Of a DNA stretch of 57,737 nucleotides, positions 56,591 to 57,737 are shown in pieces. The stretch covers positions 40,365,919-40,423,655 of the forward strand of contig JBOZIK010000001.1 in NCBI GenBank assembly GCA_051453625.1, written 5' to 3'. Below the pieces are notes generated by a model, which saw only the letters and a program-made list of their open reading frames with translations, made no database searches and was not told the DNA's origin. Both the position numbers and the translations under genes were made by a program. Numbering within the stretch: the stretch's first letter is position 1; each line of letters starts with the position of its first letter. This stretch comes from Welwitschia mirabilis. Taxonomy: Eukaryota; Gnetophyta; Gnetopsida; Welwitschiales.

Positions 56591-57737
56591 CTCCTATGTT
56601 AATATCTTACTAGCTAGGCACAAAGATCTCAATTACATTCCATCTTCCTCCTCTTATTTTGATGATTAACCTGAATACTACATTTGTAGATGGCTCTTAT
56701 TCACAAATGAAAGCGATGAGTTGGAGACATCTACTACTTCAATCCGTCTTGAGAATTAGCTCAGAGAGTAGACTCAACTCTAGAATTTTTTTGATTATAT
56801 GGTTACTTGCATAGATTTGAGGTCTGCAGCATGCTGGAAGTGTATCCAAATCAAATCTCAAATTGATGCACACTTAGCTTACAAGAATTTCTTTACAAAT
56901 TTGTTGCTAAAAGGTCCATGGAGAAAGAATGAGATTTATCTTTCTCTTTCCTTATTTTCCATGGAATGCTATAAGTGTTTGACTCCTTCTCATTCACAAC
57001 TTAAATCTTCTAAAGATTGGATACTTCTAGATGATAGACAACACATTATAACATGCTCTAGCTAAAGGATAAGACGAGAAATGATAAATCAAGGAATATT
57101 TCTAGGGATCCATGGATTCAAAGCAATAGCGCTCCATTGAGAAACCTACAAAACTATCATAGACAAATCTAGAGCGATGTCTCATCTTGAAGAGTTTAAG
57201 ATGTTACAAGTAAAAAACCAAAATCATACATTTCAAAAAAGCACTTACATTTTTGAAGCAATGTTGGACAAATGGTGGACATCCATTTGCAGATTGCTTT
57301 CCTAAATTGATGTCTTGAAAGAAAGTGACTTACAACTTTACAGGCTTATGCTATGTTTCTTATAGCTTATATGAAATGCATATCATTCAATGAGGAAGTA
57401 ATTAAGGCTGGCTTGCATAGAGAAGGAAGAGCTATGAATAAGAAAGATGCAGATAAAAATGAAGAAGATGTTGTAGCAGAGAATAAAGAAGGAAAGAGAT
57501 CAACCAAAAAAGCATATTTTAAACAATATTTTCTATTTCCTCGAGTCATAAGATGTTGAGGACTCTGATTTCATGCCTCTAGATGAGCTAACTTGGTGAC
57601 TTAAGGAGAAAACAATGAGTAACTATTGTGCTTCATTTTTTTCTTCAAGTTTTATAAAACATTTGGAGTCCCCTGTGTTTTACAGTAAAAAGCAGAGAGA
57701 TTATGATAAAAAATAGAGTTCTTTTGATGAAAAACAG
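56591..57737 (+). other. internal region of element H, coding content unrecognised
   Basis: Open frames at 56799-57065 and 57353-57559 (a Lys/Glu-rich stretch NKKDADKNEEDVVAENKEGK) lie downstream of the primer site on the same strand, where gag would be expected. No gag domain or zinc knuckle is recognisable, and the element leaves the window. It could be copia, or another element using an iMet primer. Confidence 0.4.

Overview
This window is AT-rich nuclear DNA from a flowering plant. The evidence is a spliced actin-depolymerizing factor (ADF) gene of the plant-specific subclass that begins MAMAFKM, set among decayed Ty1/copia and Ty3/gypsy LTR retrotransposons with plant-type gag, integrase and primer-binding sites. 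I cannot name the species. The sequence is draft quality, with six N runs. Three of them are exactly 100 N and are flanked by near-identical sequence on both sides, so they look like unmerged contig overlaps rather than real duplications.

Layout. 1-4994: 5' portion of a minus-strand copia element (LTR, iMet primer site, gag, protease, integrase, start of RT). 4995-14671: a minus-strand gypsy-type array, LTR-internal-LTR-internal, in which one LTR is shared by two elements (A and B). About 15.1-16.2 kb: a copia-type LTR, possibly solo. 16.3-18.2 kb: plus-strand gypsy RT/RNase H/integrase relic (F). 18.66-25.24 kb: minus-strand copia element D with a pair of roughly 180-bp LTRs. 25.2-28.1 kb: unassigned AT-rich DNA. 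28.1-29.5 kb: a GC-richer island with the ADF gene, which has three exons, encodes 143 residues and is the only intact protein-coding gene I can support. 29.5-33.7 kb: unassigned DNA with a 240-bp tandem duplication and a compound microsatellite. 34.8-37.3 kb: two minus-strand gypsy pol relics joined head to tail. 38.7-46.7 kb: LTRs and a plus-strand element (C) of the same gypsy family as A and B. 46.8-51.7 kb: tandem repeats, including an array built from a retroelement primer-binding site and a 28-bp minisatellite. 52.1-54.3 kb: minus-strand gypsy pol relic (G) of a Tat-like lineage. 56.35 kb to the end: 5' LTR and primer site of a plus-strand element (H).

How it fits together. The ADF gene is the only functional locus I can argue for. 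Its upstream DNA carries two ACGT-core (ABRE/G-box-like) sites. The rest is repeat DNA at different stages of decay. The decay is strongly biased to C-to-T and G-to-A changes, as expected from deamination of methylated cytosine: it explains the mutated primer sites, many internal stop codons and several lost catalytic residues. I found no clearly new biological system. The more unusual signals are the shared-LTR tandem array, a 34-bp hairpin module conserved between gypsy relatives, the primer-site-derived tandem array, and palindrome-rich copia LTRs.
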